Origin: Oscillospiraceae bacterium
GTDB taxonomy: Bacteria > Bacillota > Clostridia > Oscillospirales > Oscillospiraceae
Reading direction: 5' to 3'
Length of the DNA stretch: 64,000 nt
NCBI GenBank assembly: GCA_017434755.1
Contig: JAFRER010000022.1
Span: 1 to 64,000 of the forward strand
The position numbers and the translations under genes were made by a program. Every line of letters begins with the position of its first letter. The stretch's first letter is position 1. The notes beneath the pieces were generated by a model. It ran no database searches. It was not told the origin of the DNA and was given only the letters and a program-made list of their open reading frames with translations. This document shows positions 6,137 through 14,919 of the stretch, piece by piece.

Positions 6137-6505
6137 TCAGAAGCTGCTTCTGCCACTGGCCGTGGTATCGCCCGCGGGCAGAGGGCACGGGGTGTCCCAG
6201 TGCTCGGCGATCTTGCCGTCCTGGATGCGGTAGATATCCACCACCTTGGCATGGCTTCCGTCCGCAAAGCGGCACTCGAAGAATACCGCCACCTCATCGT
6301 TTTCATTCTCGAAGACCTTTTTAACGTCCATATAGGGGCCCTTTTTAAAAAAGTCCCCGGCGAACGAGATGAATCCGGCCTTGCCGTCCGCCACGCCGAA
6401 GCTGTGCTGCATATAGTCGTCACGCATGAAGTCATCGAGCTTTGTCAGATCATGCGCATTGAAGACCTTGTCTATGAACTCCAGGACCAGTTCCCTGTTC
6501 GTCAT
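6137..6505 (-). CDS. SnoaL-like / NTF2-fold protein
   Basis: This 122-aa protein begins MTNRELVLEFIDKVFNAHDL and contains YMQHSFGVADGKAGF and VVDIYRIQDGKIAEHWD. These are hallmarks of the SnoaL-like ester-cyclase group of the NTF2 cone fold. Such proteins bind small molecules in a pocket; many have no known substrate. It starts 15 bp after the end of nagB on the same strand, so it is probably the second gene of a nagB transcript. The linkage to amino-sugar metabolism is positional only. Confidence 0.85.
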   Translation of the reverse strand: MTNRELVLEFIDKVFNAHDLTKLDDFMRDDYMQHSFGVADGKAGFISFAGDFFKKGPYMDVKKVFENENDEVAVFFECRFADGSHAKVVDIYRIQDGKIAEHWDTPCPLPAGDTTASGRSSF

Positions 6506-6520
6506 TGTCTTCTCTTTCTG

Positions 6521-7309
6521 TCAAAGCCTTTCGCTGCCGTAGACATCGAGGAAATACTTGTAGGTGTCCACCGTGAGCTCGCCGCAGGCGGCCTCGTCGC
6601 AGGCGATGATGGCGTCATTGTGGAGCTGAAGGGCGCTGCAGGTCCACTTCTGGCTCACACCGCCCTCGACGGTCGCCGCAAGGGCGCGGGCCTTGTTATG
6701 GCCGCTGATGAGCACAAGCACCTGCCTGGAATCCGTGACGGTGCCGATTCCGACGGAAAGGGCTCTGGTCGGGACCTTGGAGGGATCGTGATCGAAGAAC
6801 CTGGAATTGACGATGATCGTGTCACTCGTGAGATCGCGCAGGCCGGTCCTCGAAGAGAGGGACGTATAAGGCTCGTTGAAGGCCAGATGTCCGTCCACGC
6901 CGATGCCGCCCATGAAGAGGTCGATGCCGCCGTAGGAGGCGATCTTTTCCTCGTATGCCGCGCACTCGGCCTCAAGATCCTCCGCCATGCCGTTGAGGAT
7001 GTTGACGTTCTCCGCGGGGATGTCTATGTGATCAAAGAGGTTGTCATGCATGAAGTACCAGTAGCTCTGGTCATGCTCGCGGGGCAGACCCACATACTCG
7101 TCCATGTTGAAGGTGACGACGTTTTTGAAGGTGACCTTGCCGGCCTTGTTTGCCGCTACGAGCCTTCTGTATACGCCGATGGGGGAGGAACCGGTCGGGA
7201 GACCGAGCACAAAGGGTCTGTTCTCCTTGTGGCCGTTGATGGCCTTGATAATGTGGTTCGCCGCCCACTCGCACATTTTGTCATAGTTTTCCTGGATGAT
7301 TACTTTCAT
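6521..7309 (-). CDS. nagB: Glucosamine-6-phosphate deaminase
   Basis: This 262-aa enzyme converts glucosamine 6-phosphate to fructose 6-phosphate and ammonia in the cytosol, feeding amino sugars into glycolysis. Visible family motifs are GLPTGSSPIGVYR (phosphate-binding loop), FNMDEYVGLP (general-acid/base Asp), GIGVDGHLAFNEP (catalytic Asp-His) and SVGIGTV. The start MKVIIQENYD at 7309 is chosen because AAAGGA precedes it; an in-frame ATG 36 bp upstream lacks a ribosome site. A TATAAT lies about 60 bp upstream. Length matches the family. No nagA is next to it. A SnoaL-like gene follows. Confidence 0.95.
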   Translation of the reverse strand: MKVIIQENYDKMCEWAANHIIKAINGHKENRPFVLGLPTGSSPIGVYRRLVAANKAGKVTFKNVVTFNMDEYVGLPREHDQSYWYFMHDNLFDHIDIPAENVNILNGMAEDLEAECAAYEEKIASYGGIDLFMGGIGVDGHLAFNEPYTSLSSRTGLRDLTSDTIIVNSRFFDHDPSKVPTRALSVGIGTVTDSRQVLVLISGHNKARALAATVEGGVSQKWTCSALQLHNDAIIACDEAACGELTVDTYKYFLDVYGSERL

Positions 7310-7448
7310 TTGGCTGTTCCTTTCGGTATAGGGATTTGTGGTCAACGCTTAAAAAAATTATACTATTTCCTGCAGCAGAATGAAAGTTTTTTTTCGGTGT
7401 CTGCCGTATTTTATGATATACTGTCCTCAACAAAAAGGAGATGCTGCT

Positions 7449-7934
7449 ATGGACGATATACAGACCAGCCTGTGCTATATAGAAGCGGACGGAAAATACC
7501 TGATGATGCACAGGATCAAGAAGGAAAACGATCTCAATCACGACAAATGGGTGGGCATTGGCGGCAAGTTCCTCGAGGGCGAGACGCCGGAGGAGTGCAT
7601 GCTGCGCGAGGTGCGCGAGGAGACGGGGCTGGAGCTGAAAAACTGGCGCTACCGGGCAATCGTGTATTTCCGCTCGGACATGTGGCCCTCCGAGGCCATG
7701 CACCTGTTCACCGCCGCGCCCTTCTCCACGGACATCGCAGGCGAGTGCGGCGAAGGTGTTCTGGAATGGGTGGAGAAGGAAAGGGTCTGTGATCTGCCGA
7801 TCTGGGAAGGAGACAAGATCTTCTTTGCCCTGCTCAACGCCGACTATCCTTTTTTCGAGCTTGAACTGCATTATACAGGCGACCTGCTCGCAAAGGCCGT
7901 TCTCGACGGCAAGGTGCTGTACGGCACGGAATAA
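7449..7934 (+). CDS. NUDIX hydrolase, MutT-like
   Basis: A 161-aa protein carrying the NUDIX box GGKFLEGETPEECMLREVRE, with EETGLEL continuing it, at about residues 36-61. The family hydrolyses nucleoside diphosphates linked to another group; the short size and RIKKENDLNHDKWVGIGGK start resemble 8-oxo-dGTP diphosphatases, so sanitation of oxidised nucleotides is likely but not certain. The ATG at 7449 follows AAAGGAG; an in-frame ATG at 7380 would place coding sequence over the promoter region. It is divergent from nagB and ends at a strong terminator. Confidence 0.9.
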   Translation: MDDIQTSLCYIEADGKYLMMHRIKKENDLNHDKWVGIGGKFLEGETPEECMLREVREETGLELKNWRYRAIVYFRSDMWPSEAMHLFTAAPFSTDIAGECGEGVLEWVEKERVCDLPIWEGDKIFFALLNADYPFFELELHYTGDLLAKAVLDGKVLYGTE

Positions 7935-7952
7935 AAAACTCTATAAACATGC

Positions 7953-7990
7953 AAAACACCGCTGCGCATTGATCCGCGCAGCGGTGTTTT
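7953..7990. terminator. Bidirectional terminator
   Basis: A stem of about 15 bp (7953-7967 with 7976-7990) with flanking A and T runs lies between the convergent NUDIX gene and rnfB, and can end both transcripts. Confidence 0.85.
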
Positions 7991-8006
7991 CGTTTCAGGT
8001 ATAGTT

Positions 8007-8798
8007 TCAGAGGACCTGAATGATCTTCCTCGTGCAGACTTCGGCGCAGTGGCCGCAGCCGGTGCATTTGTCATAATCGATCACGGCAAGCGCGTCGACA
8101 ACATGGATGGCGTCGTTGGGGCACTCCCTCTGGCACTTCATGCAGCCGATGCAGCCCACCTTGCAGGCTTTTATGACCACGGGGCCCTTGGCGTTGCTCG
8201 AGCAGGCCGGCATCACCTTCTGAGCTTTCGGGATGAGGGCGATGATCTTCTTCGGGCAGGCCTCCGCACAGGAGCCGCAGCCCACGCAGCGGTGGCGGTT
8301 GACCACGGCGACGCCGTTCTCTATATGGATGGCATCAAACTTGCAGACCCTCGTGCAGTTTCCGAGGCCGATGCAGGCGAAGGTGCACATCTTGTTGCTC
8401 TTTCCGCCGAAGAGCATGGCCGCGCGGCAGTCCTCAGGGCCGTTGTAGTTGAATCGCTTCTCCGCATTCAGGTCGCTTCCGGAACAGCGCACGAAGGCCA
8501 CTTTCGCCTCCACGGCGCCCTCCACAACGCCCATGATCTCTGCAATCTTCTTCGCGGTCTCCTCGCCGCCGGGCACACACTTGTTCGTGGGGGCCTGCCC
8601 CGCAGCAACCGCTGCTGCGTAGCCGTCGCAGCCGGGGAATCCGCAGCCGCCGCAGTTCGCGCCGGCGAGGCAGTTCCTCACTGCCTCCTGTTTGGGATCG
8701 ACTTCAACATGAAAGATCTTTGAGGCAAAAGCGAGCAGGGCACCGAACGCACCGCCCAGCACGCCGAGGCAGAGGATGGATAAAAGGATCGTTTTCAT
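8007..8798 (-). CDS. rnfB: Rnf complex iron-sulfur subunit B
   Basis: This 263-aa protein is the ferredoxin-like subunit of the Rnf ferredoxin:NAD+ oxidoreductase, which couples electron transfer to Na+ or H+ export. Residues 5-26 form a membrane anchor. The cluster motif CGGCGFPGCDGYA follows (about 49-61). Then come ferredoxin-type motifs CVGCGSCAEACP, CIGCMKCQRECP and CTGCGHCAEVC, with extra cysteines in between, enough for several 4Fe-4S clusters. It is the last gene of rnfCDGEAB, 12 bp after rnfA. The protein is somewhat shorter than RnfB forms with extended C-terminal ferredoxin repeats. Confidence 0.95.
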   Translation of the reverse strand: MKTILLSILCLGVLGGAFGALLAFASKIFHVEVDPKQEAVRNCLAGANCGGCGFPGCDGYAAAVAAGQAPTNKCVPGGEETAKKIAEIMGVVEGAVEAKVAFVRCSGSDLNAEKRFNYNGPEDCRAAMLFGGKSNKMCTFACIGLGNCTRVCKFDAIHIENGVAVVNRHRCVGCGSCAEACPKKIIALIPKAQKVMPACSSNAKGPVVIKACKVGCIGCMKCQRECPNDAIHVVDALAVIDYDKCTGCGHCAEVCTRKIIQVL

Positions 8799-8810
8799 CG
8801 TTCCGCCTCC

Positions 8811-9398
8811 TCACATGATGGACATGCCGCTGAAGCCCATGAAGGCCAGGGCGAGCAGACCGGCGGAGACGAGGCAGATCGGGAATCCCTCGAAGCACTC
8901 CGGATAATCGGAGAACTGCACCCTCTCGCGGACGGAAGCGAACAGCACAATGGCGAGCATAAAGCCGATGCCGCCTGTGATGCCGTACACAACGGACTCA
9001 ATAAAGTTGTAATCATTCTGTACGTTCAACAGCACCACGCCAAGCACGGCACAGTTGGTGGTGATGAGAGGGAGATAGATGCCCAGCGCCTTGTAGAGCG
9101 AAGGCACCGTCTTCTTCAGGAACATCTCGACGAACTGCACTAGAGCGGCAATAACGAGGATGAACGCCAGCGTCTCAAGGAACGCCAGTTTCAGCGGGAT
9201 GAGAATGTACTGGTCGATGACCCAGCAGATGGCCGAGGCAAGGCCCATGACGAAGATGACCGCAAGGCCCATGCCCGCAGCGGTGTCCGTCCTGTCGGAG
9301 CAGCCGAGGAAGGGGCAGCATCCGAGGAACTGGGAGAAAATGAAGTTGTTCGTCAGGATGGCTCCGAGGGATATAGCCACTATTGTATTTAAGCTCAT
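8811..9398 (-). CDS. rnfA: Rnf complex membrane subunit A
   Basis: A 195-aa integral membrane protein with six predicted helices, including the conserved start FIFSQFLGCCPFLGCS, where half-helix cysteines are thought to hold a membrane-embedded Fe-S cluster. RnfA and RnfE are homologous and form the ion-channel core. Its ATG overlaps the rnfE stop by 4 bp, showing translational coupling. Confidence 0.95.
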   Translation of the reverse strand: MSLNTIVAISLGAILTNNFIFSQFLGCCPFLGCSDRTDTAAGMGLAVIFVMGLASAICWVIDQYILIPLKLAFLETLAFILVIAALVQFVEMFLKKTVPSLYKALGIYLPLITTNCAVLGVVLLNVQNDYNFIESVVYGITGGIGFMLAIVLFASVRERVQFSDYPECFEGFPICLVSAGLLALAFMGFSGMSIM

Positions 9399-10102
9399 TC
9401 TTCAGCCGCCTCCTTTTCCTTATCCGCCTCAGCCTCTGCTTCGAGCTGTTTTTTCTTTGCGCTCTTCTTCAGCGCGTACTGCATAAGAGCTATCAGGAAA
9501 CCGAGCGTGAGGAACCCTCCGAAGGGCATCGTGAGGATCTTCGCACCGTAATCCTCAGCGAAGATCCGGATTCCTCCGCCCGAACCGTCGAGCGTGAAAC
9601 GGAAGCCGTTGGATATGTCTATCAGACCGCCGCCGAAGCGTCCCGCTCCGAGGAGTTCACGGAAAAAGCACATCGACACGAGCACGCCGGTGTATCCAAG
9701 GCCCTGGGCAATGCCATCGATGAAGGATGCCTTCACCGTGTTTTTCTGGCAGAAGGCTTCCGCCCTGCCTATGATGATACAGTTGACGACAATCAGCGGG
9801 ATAAACACCCCCAGCGATTCCGACAGCGCCGGGACGAAAGCCTGCAGGAGCAGATCCACGATTGTGACGAAGCCCGCTATGACCACGACGAATATCGCAA
9901 GACGGATCTCGCCGGGAATGATCTTCCGGATCGCCGCGATGACCACGTTGCAGCAGGTCAGGATGACGAGGACCGAAAGGCCCATGCCGATGCCGTTGAA
10001 GAGCGAGGTGGTGATCGCCATGGTGGCGCACATGCCGATCTGCTGGACGAGCACCGGGTTATTGGTAATGAGGCCTTCTCTGAACTGATCTTTGATTCTC
10101 AT
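9395..10102 (-). CDS. rnfE: Rnf complex membrane subunit E
   Basis: A 235-aa membrane protein with six helices and the NNPVLVQQIGMCATMAIT region near the N-terminus typical of RnfE/NqrD, including the cysteine matching the one in RnfA. The C-terminal 20 residues are a charged Lys/Glu/Ala tail (EAEADKEKEAAEE) beyond the usual family end. It follows rnfG by 15 bp and overlaps rnfA. Confidence 0.95.
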   Translation of the reverse strand: MRIKDQFREGLITNNPVLVQQIGMCATMAITTSLFNGIGMGLSVLVILTCCNVVIAAIRKIIPGEIRLAIFVVVIAGFVTIVDLLLQAFVPALSESLGVFIPLIVVNCIIIGRAEAFCQKNTVKASFIDGIAQGLGYTGVLVSMCFFRELLGAGRFGGGLIDISNGFRFTLDGSGGGIRIFAEDYGAKILTMPFGGFLTLGFLIALMQYALKKSAKKKQLEAEAEADKEKEAAEE

Positions 10103-10117
10103 AAAGCCGCACCCCCT

Positions 10118-10675
10118 TTATGCTATGCTCTCGACAGCCTTTATGGCCGTCGCGACCGCTTCGGTAACCGCTTTCGATGTGATCGTTGCGCCGGATATCG
10201 CGTCGATATCCGCGATCTTTATGTTCTTATCCTTGCCGATGAACGAGGAGCGGAAGCTCTCGCCCTTTTCGGAACTGCTCGCCGCCACCGCGCCGAGGCC
10301 GGAGGTCTCGGAATGGCTGATGATGGAGATGCCGCTGCAGGTATACTTCGAGCCGCTCTCCTTCACGCCGACCACCATGGTGATCATGCCCTGGGCTCCG
10401 GAGAAGGTGGTCTGCACCACATATCCCTCGCCGCCGTCGGCTTTCTCGATGATGTCCACGGTGCCGAACTGCGATTTGTCAAATCCGACTTCCTCGTATT
10501 CCGCCGCAGGAAGGACCGCGGAGTATGCGGCGAAGGTCTTCTCGCGCTTCTGCTGGTAGATACGGTCTGCGGTTATTTCATTCACAACGCCGAGCACGCC
10601 TGCGACGACCGCGCAGACCAGAAGAAGGATAATGCCGAGCTTGAATATCAAGGCGCCTGTACTGTCTTTCTTCAT
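10118..10675 (-). CDS. rnfG: Rnf complex FMN-binding subunit G
   Basis: A 185-aa protein with an N-terminal membrane helix (about 9-30) and an extracytoplasmic FMN-binding domain. The covalent flavin motif is SGATITSKAV near the C-terminus, where the second Thr should carry FMN through a phosphoester bond. SETSGLGA is also typical. The start MKKDSTGALIF at 10675 follows GGAGGCGG and overlaps the rnfD stop by 4 bp; more upstream sequence in frame belongs to rnfD. Confidence 0.95.
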   Translation of the reverse strand: MKKDSTGALIFKLGIILLLVCAVVAGVLGVVNEITADRIYQQKREKTFAAYSAVLPAAEYEEVGFDKSQFGTVDIIEKADGGEGYVVQTTFSGAQGMITMVVGVKESGSKYTCSGISIISHSETSGLGAVAASSSEKGESFRSSFIGKDKNIKIADIDAISGATITSKAVTEAVATAIKAVESIA

Positions 10676-11697
10676 TTGCCTGCCGCCTCCTTTTTCGCAG
10701 CCTTCATTGCGGCAATATCCTCCTTGGAAACGCCGAACTGATACCTGCGGAATGCCTTGTCCATAGCCCAGGCGCAGAGGTTCATGATAAGGATGGCATA
10801 GCTCACGCCCTCGGGATAGCTGCCGAAGTAGCGGATCAGGACCGTGACAATGCCGCAGCCGATACCGAAGAGGATGTGGCCTCCCGGCGTGACCGGGGTG
10901 GTGGAATAGTCGGTAGCCATGAAGAAGGCTCCGAGGATCAGCGCTCCGGACAGGAGGTTGTACATCATCCACTCAAAGTTGGTGTAGCCGCTGTGGCCGA
11001 AGATCAGGTTGAGCAGGCAGACGGTTCCGATGAACGAGACCGGTATGCGCCAGGTGATGATCTTCCGGATCATCAGATACGCCGCGCCGATCAGCAGCGC
11101 GAGAGCGCTGATCTCGCCTATGCAGCCGGGCATCATACCGAAGAACATGTTCTTCATCGAAAGGTAGACCGGCATCGTCTGGCCGCCGTAGAGATAGGTC
11201 ATCGGGGTCGCCATGGTGACGCCGTCGACCTGGGCGGCCAGAGAGTTCGGCACGGACCAGGACGTCATCTTCAGCGAGTAGGAGGCTATGAGGAAGGCTC
11301 TTGCGGCGAGCGCCGGGTTCAGGAAGTTCTTTCCTATGCCGCCGTAGAGCTGCTTGACAACAACGATGGCGAAGAAGGAGCCGATCACCGGAAGCCACCA
11401 GGGTGCGGAGGCAGGCAGGGTCATCGCCAGCAGCATGCCCGTGAGAGCCGCAGAGCAATCGCCTATGGAGGAGGGCTTCTTCATCAGCTTTCGGTACAGC
11501 CACTCCCAGAACACCGCCGAGGCCATGGACGCGATCACGAGCAGGATCGGCTTCCAGCCGAACTGCCAGATGGATACGCCGAAGGCGGGCAGCAGCGCGA
11601 TCATGACGTTGATCATGATGCGGCGGGTGTCCATATCCGTCCTCACCTGAGGCTGATATGCGACATCAAAAATGATGCGTTCCTGTTTATCGCTCAT
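10672..11697 (-). CDS. rnfD: Rnf complex membrane subunit D
   Basis: This 341-aa membrane flavoprotein has about eight to ten helices. It contains the motif DGVTMATPMTYL, where the Thr before Pro matches the site of covalent FMN in RnfD/NqrB, and the NPALAARAFL region. It transfers electrons within the complex across the membrane. Its ATG overlaps the rnfC stop by 4 bp. The C-terminal tail is lysine- and alanine-rich. Confidence 0.95.
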   Translation of the reverse strand: MSDKQERIIFDVAYQPQVRTDMDTRRIMINVMIALLPAFGVSIWQFGWKPILLVIASMASAVFWEWLYRKLMKKPSSIGDCSAALTGMLLAMTLPASAPWWLPVIGSFFAIVVVKQLYGGIGKNFLNPALAARAFLIASYSLKMTSWSVPNSLAAQVDGVTMATPMTYLYGGQTMPVYLSMKNMFFGMMPGCIGEISALALLIGAAYLMIRKIITWRIPVSFIGTVCLLNLIFGHSGYTNFEWMMYNLLSGALILGAFFMATDYSTTPVTPGGHILFGIGCGIVTVLIRYFGSYPEGVSYAILIMNLCAWAMDKAFRRYQFGVSKEDIAAMKAAKKEAAGK

Positions 11698-13037
11698 TTT
11701 GCCGCCTCCTTTGCCGCCAATTTGGCCTTTTCAGCCGCAGCCCTCTCCTGGAACATGATCTTTGCCGTCTTGAAAGCATGAGTCAGAGGCATCCTCGCCG
11801 GGCAGTTGTAGGAGCAGCTGCCGCATTCGAAGCAGTCCGTGATATGGTACTGCGCCATCTTCTCAAAGTCTCTCTTCTGATAATACATATACATGAACAC
11901 GGGCTCGAGGTGCATCGGGCAGACGCTGATGCACTTGCCGCAGCGGATGCAGGTCGGGTCGTCCACGTTCTTGTCCTCTTCCTCGGTGAAGAAGAGCACT
12001 CCCGCTGTGCCTTTTATGGTGGGAGCCTCGAGGCTCGTGGCGCAGATACCCATCATCGGGCCTCCCAGCACGATCTTCCTCGGGGTCTTCGCAAAGCCGC
12101 CGCACTGCTCGGCAAGGTAGCCGAGAGGCGTGCCGACTCTGGTGAGGGCGTTGGCCGTCTGATTCATGGCGCTTCCGGAGACCGTGACGATCCTCTCGAT
12201 GCAGGGCTTGCCCTCATAGCAGGCCTGATACACCGCATAGGCCGTCCTCGTGCTGCAGACGTTGCAGCCGACTCCGGAGGGCAGTGCGCCGGGCTTGACT
12301 TCCCTGCCGGTGACCGCCTTGATCTGCATCTTTTCTGCGCCCTGCGGGTACTTGACCTTTTCGCGCACGATCTCGATGCCGTATTTGGCGGGATCATGGG
12401 ACATGAGGACGTCTATCGCGTCCTGCTTGTTGACCTCTATGCCGTAATAGGCTTTGTCGAGCCGGCTGGCGATCCTGAGGAGCTCGATGCCCTTGAGCAG
12501 CTGCTCCGGGAAGGTCAGCATGGTGAGATGGTCGCCGTTCAGGTAGGGTTCGCACTCGGCTCCGTTGATCACCAGTTTGTCGACCTTGCCGTAGCCGCCG
12601 ACGATTTTGAAACCGGTCGGGAACATGGCTCCGCCCATTCCGACGATGCCCGCGTCACGGATCCTTTGAAGGATCGCATCGGGATCCTTCAGTTCAAACT
12701 CATTGAGCGGCTGCAGGTCGGTACAGGGCGTGTCCTGAAAGTCGTTTTCGATGACAACGGACATCACCATTTCGCCCAGGGGATGCGGTCTCTGCTCCAC
12801 AGCCACGACCTTGCCGGAGACCGACGCGTGGACCGGGGAGAACATCGGGACCTCGTTGTCGCCGATCTTCTGACCCATGGTCACATAGTCCCCCACCTTC
12901 ACGATGGGCTTGGCGGGAGCGCCTATGTGCTGGATCATCGGAATGATGACCTGCGGAGGAGGTGCGACTACATTTACGGGGATCTGCGGCGCCTTCATGT
13001 AGTCAGGATGGACGCCGCCTCTGAAACTCCGAATCAT
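11694..13037 (-). CDS. rnfC: Rnf complex NADH-binding subunit C
   Basis: A 447-aa peripheral subunit that binds NAD(H) and FMN and carries two 4Fe-4S clusters. The N-terminus MIRSFRGGVHPDYMK is typical. The nucleotide/flavin region has GIVGMGGAMFPTGFK and INGAECEPYLNGDH. Two cluster motifs, CIRCGKCISVCP and CFECGSCSYNCP, lie near residues 370 and 410. The start at 13037 has GAGGTGG upstream; an in-frame ATG 42 bp earlier lies in the leader. It is the first gene of the operon; a candidate promoter is at 13089-13117. Confidence 0.95.
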   Translation of the reverse strand: MIRSFRGGVHPDYMKAPQIPVNVVAPPPQVIIPMIQHIGAPAKPIVKVGDYVTMGQKIGDNEVPMFSPVHASVSGKVVAVEQRPHPLGEMVMSVVIENDFQDTPCTDLQPLNEFELKDPDAILQRIRDAGIVGMGGAMFPTGFKIVGGYGKVDKLVINGAECEPYLNGDHLTMLTFPEQLLKGIELLRIASRLDKAYYGIEVNKQDAIDVLMSHDPAKYGIEIVREKVKYPQGAEKMQIKAVTGREVKPGALPSGVGCNVCSTRTAYAVYQACYEGKPCIERIVTVSGSAMNQTANALTRVGTPLGYLAEQCGGFAKTPRKIVLGGPMMGICATSLEAPTIKGTAGVLFFTEEEDKNVDDPTCIRCGKCISVCPMHLEPVFMYMYYQKRDFEKMAQYHITDCFECGSCSYNCPARMPLTHAFKTAKIMFQERAAAEKAKLAAKEAAK

Positions 13038-13088
13038 AAAATAACCACCTCGAAATACAGTATGCTGCATGTTTTTCACTGAATAAAG

Positions 13089-13117
13089 ATTTTACCAAAA
13101 AACGTCAGATAAGTCCA
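13089..13117 (-). promoter_or_regulatory. Candidate promoter of the rnf operon
   Basis: TGGACT (13112-13117), a 17-bp spacer and TAAAAT (13089-13094) on the minus strand lie about 50 bp before rnfC. The match to consensus is moderate. Confidence 0.5.
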
Positions 13118-13188
13118 TATCCGACAGGGTGGTTTTTGTCTATAATGCCGATATCTTTTTAACAAAGGCTGATAATAAACTGTCAAAC

Positions 13189-13221
13189 AAAAAGAGCGCA
13201 TCGCAGCGATGCGCTCTTTTA
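13189..13221. terminator. Terminator after the purine operon
   Basis: A near-perfect palindrome of AAAGAGCGCATCGC with its inverse, flanked by A and T runs, lies 14 bp beyond the end of fhs. It would stop purine-operon transcripts and separates that operon from rnf. Confidence 0.85.
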
Positions 13222-13234
13222 TATCCGATGCTGT

Positions 13235-14911
13235 TCAGAACAGGCCGGAAATACGGCCGTTCTCGTCCACGTCGATCCTTTCCGCGGCGGGCACCTTCGG
13301 CAGGCCGGGCATGGTCATGATGTCCCCCGTGAGCACTACGACAAAGCCCGCTCCGGCAGAGGCTTTCACGTTCTTCACCGTGACGGTGAAGTCCTCCGGC
13401 GCGCCGAGTACGGTGGGATCGTCCGTGAAGCTGTACTGCGTCTTGGCAACGCAGACGGGCAGACCGCCGAAGCCGAGTTTTGTCAGCTCGTCGATCTGCT
13501 TCTGCGCCGCAGGCATGATGCTCACGCCCTTGCCGCCGTAGACTTTCGTGACGATCTCATTGATCTTCGTTTCAAGGCTGAGCTCCGTCTCATAGGAGAA
13601 GCGGAAATCGCCTTTCTCCTCCTCGCAGAGCCTCACGACCTCACGGGCCAGATCCTCGCCGCCCTTGCCGCCCTCGGCCCAGACGGTAGACAGAACCGTG
13701 TTGACCCCGAGCTCGCGGCATTTGTCGATAATGAAGCCGATCTCGGCATCGGTATCGGTCGGGAAGCGGTTCACCGCCACCACGCAGGGCAGACCGTAGA
13801 CATTCCGTATGTTGGACACGTGCCGGAGCAGGTTCGGGATGCCCTTTTCAAGCATCTCGAGGTCCTCGTTGGCAAGCATGGCCTTCGGCATGCCGCCGTG
13901 CATCTTCAGCGCGCGGACGGTGGCCACGATGACGACCGCATCCGGAACAAGGCCCGCCATGCGGCACTTGATGTCGAGGAACTTCTCCGCGCCCAGGTCC
14001 GCACCGAAGCCGGCCTCCGTGACCGTGTAGTCGCCCATCTTCAGGGCGATCTGCGTGGCCATGACGCTGTTGCATCCGTGGGCGATGTTCGCGAAGGGGC
14101 CGCCGTGCACGAAGGCGGGGGTGCCCTCGAGGGTCTGAACCAGATTCGGCTTGAGCGCGTCCTTCAGGAGCGCGGCCATGGCGCCGACTGCCTTGAGGTC
14201 GCCGGCTGTAACGGGAACGCCTTCGTAGCTGTAGCCCACGATGATCTTCGAGAGTCTTTCCTTGAGGTCGGTGATGGAGGTGGCAAGGCAGAACACCGCC
14301 ATGATCTCACTGGCAACGGTGATGTCGAAGCCGTCCTCACGCGGGGTGCCGTTGGCCTTTCCGCCGAGACCGTCCACCACGAAGCGCAGCTGCCTGTCGT
14401 TCATGTCGACGCAGCGCTTCCACGTGATCCTGCGGGGGTCGATATGCAGGGCGTTCCCCTGCTGGATATGGTTGTCGAGCATGGCAGCCAGCAGATTGTT
14501 CGCGGCCCCTATGGCGTGGAAATCGCCGGTAAAGTGGAGGTTTATGTCCTCCATCGGCACCACCTGGGCGTATCCGCCTCCTGCAGCGCCGCCCTTGATG
14601 CCGAAGACCGGTCCGAGCGAGGGCTCACGCAGAGCCACTATAACGTTCTTGCCGATCCGGCTGAGACCATCCGCCAGGCCGATGGTGGTGGTCGTCTTGC
14701 CCTCCCCGGCGGGGGTGGGCGTGATCGCCGTCACAAGAACAAGCTTTCCGTTGGGGCGGTCCGTCTCCTTCAGGATCGCCGGATCGACCTTTGCCTTGTA
14801 TCTGCCGTAAAGCTCGAGATATTTCTCATCGATGCCCGCGCGAGCAGCTATCTCGCCGATGGGTCTGAGCTCGCATTCCTGCGCTATCTGGATATCGCTT
14901 TTATACTCCAT
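13235..14911 (-). CDS. fhs: Formate-tetrahydrofolate ligase
   Basis: A 558-aa enzyme joining formate to tetrahydrofolate with ATP to give 10-formyl-THF. The ATP-binding motif [19 protein letters not shown] lies near residues 60-80, and the family stretches [20 protein letters not shown] and [20 protein letters not shown] sequence are present. The start [12 protein letters not shown] at 14911 follows GAGGTG; a second in-frame ATG 12 bp upstream is less well placed. It follows purL by 8 bp, so it is the last gene of the purine operon. Its product is the cosubstrate of PurN and AICAR transformylase encoded upstream. It can also serve acetogenic or C1 metabolism. Confidence 0.97.
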   Translation of the reverse strand: MEYKSDIQIAQECELRPIGEIAARAGIDEKYLELYGRYKAKVDPAILKETDRPNGKLVLVTAITPTPAGEGKTTTTIGLADGLSRIGKNVIVALREPSLGPVFGIKGGAAGGGYAQVVPMEDINLHFTGDFHAIGAANNLLAAMLDNHIQQGNALHIDPRRITWKRCVDMNDRQLRFVVDGLGGKANGTPREDGFDITVASEIMAVFCLATSITDLKERLSKIIVGYSYEGVPVTAGDLKAVGAMAALLKDALKPNLVQTLEGTPAFVHGGPFANIAHGCNSVMATQIALKMGDYTVTEAGFGADLGAEKFLDIKCRMAGLVPDAVVIVATVRALKMHGGMPKAMLANEDLEMLEKGIPNLLRHVSNIRNVYGLPCVVAVNRFPTDTDAEIGFIIDKCRELGVNTVLSTVWAEGGKGGEDLAREVVRLCEEEKGDFRFSYETELSLETKINEIVTKVYGGKGVSIMPAAQKQIDELTKLGFGGLPVCVAKTQYSFTDDPTVLGAPEDFTVTVKNVKASAGAGFVVVLTGDIMTMPGLPKVPAAERIDVDENGRISGLF

Positions 14912-14919
14912 GCTGCACC

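Noticed and set aside
6101..7792. A 563-codon open frame on the plus strand
   Set aside because: It runs antisense to the SnoaL-like gene, nagB and into the NUDIX gene. The translation has no recognisable domain; it is a product of GC-rich third positions of the real genes.
8049..13082. Several long plus-strand frames opposite the rnf operon
   Set aside because: All lie antisense to rnf genes with clear family motifs. Their translations are rich in Arg, His, Asp and Gly, typical of antisense reading of GC-rich genes.
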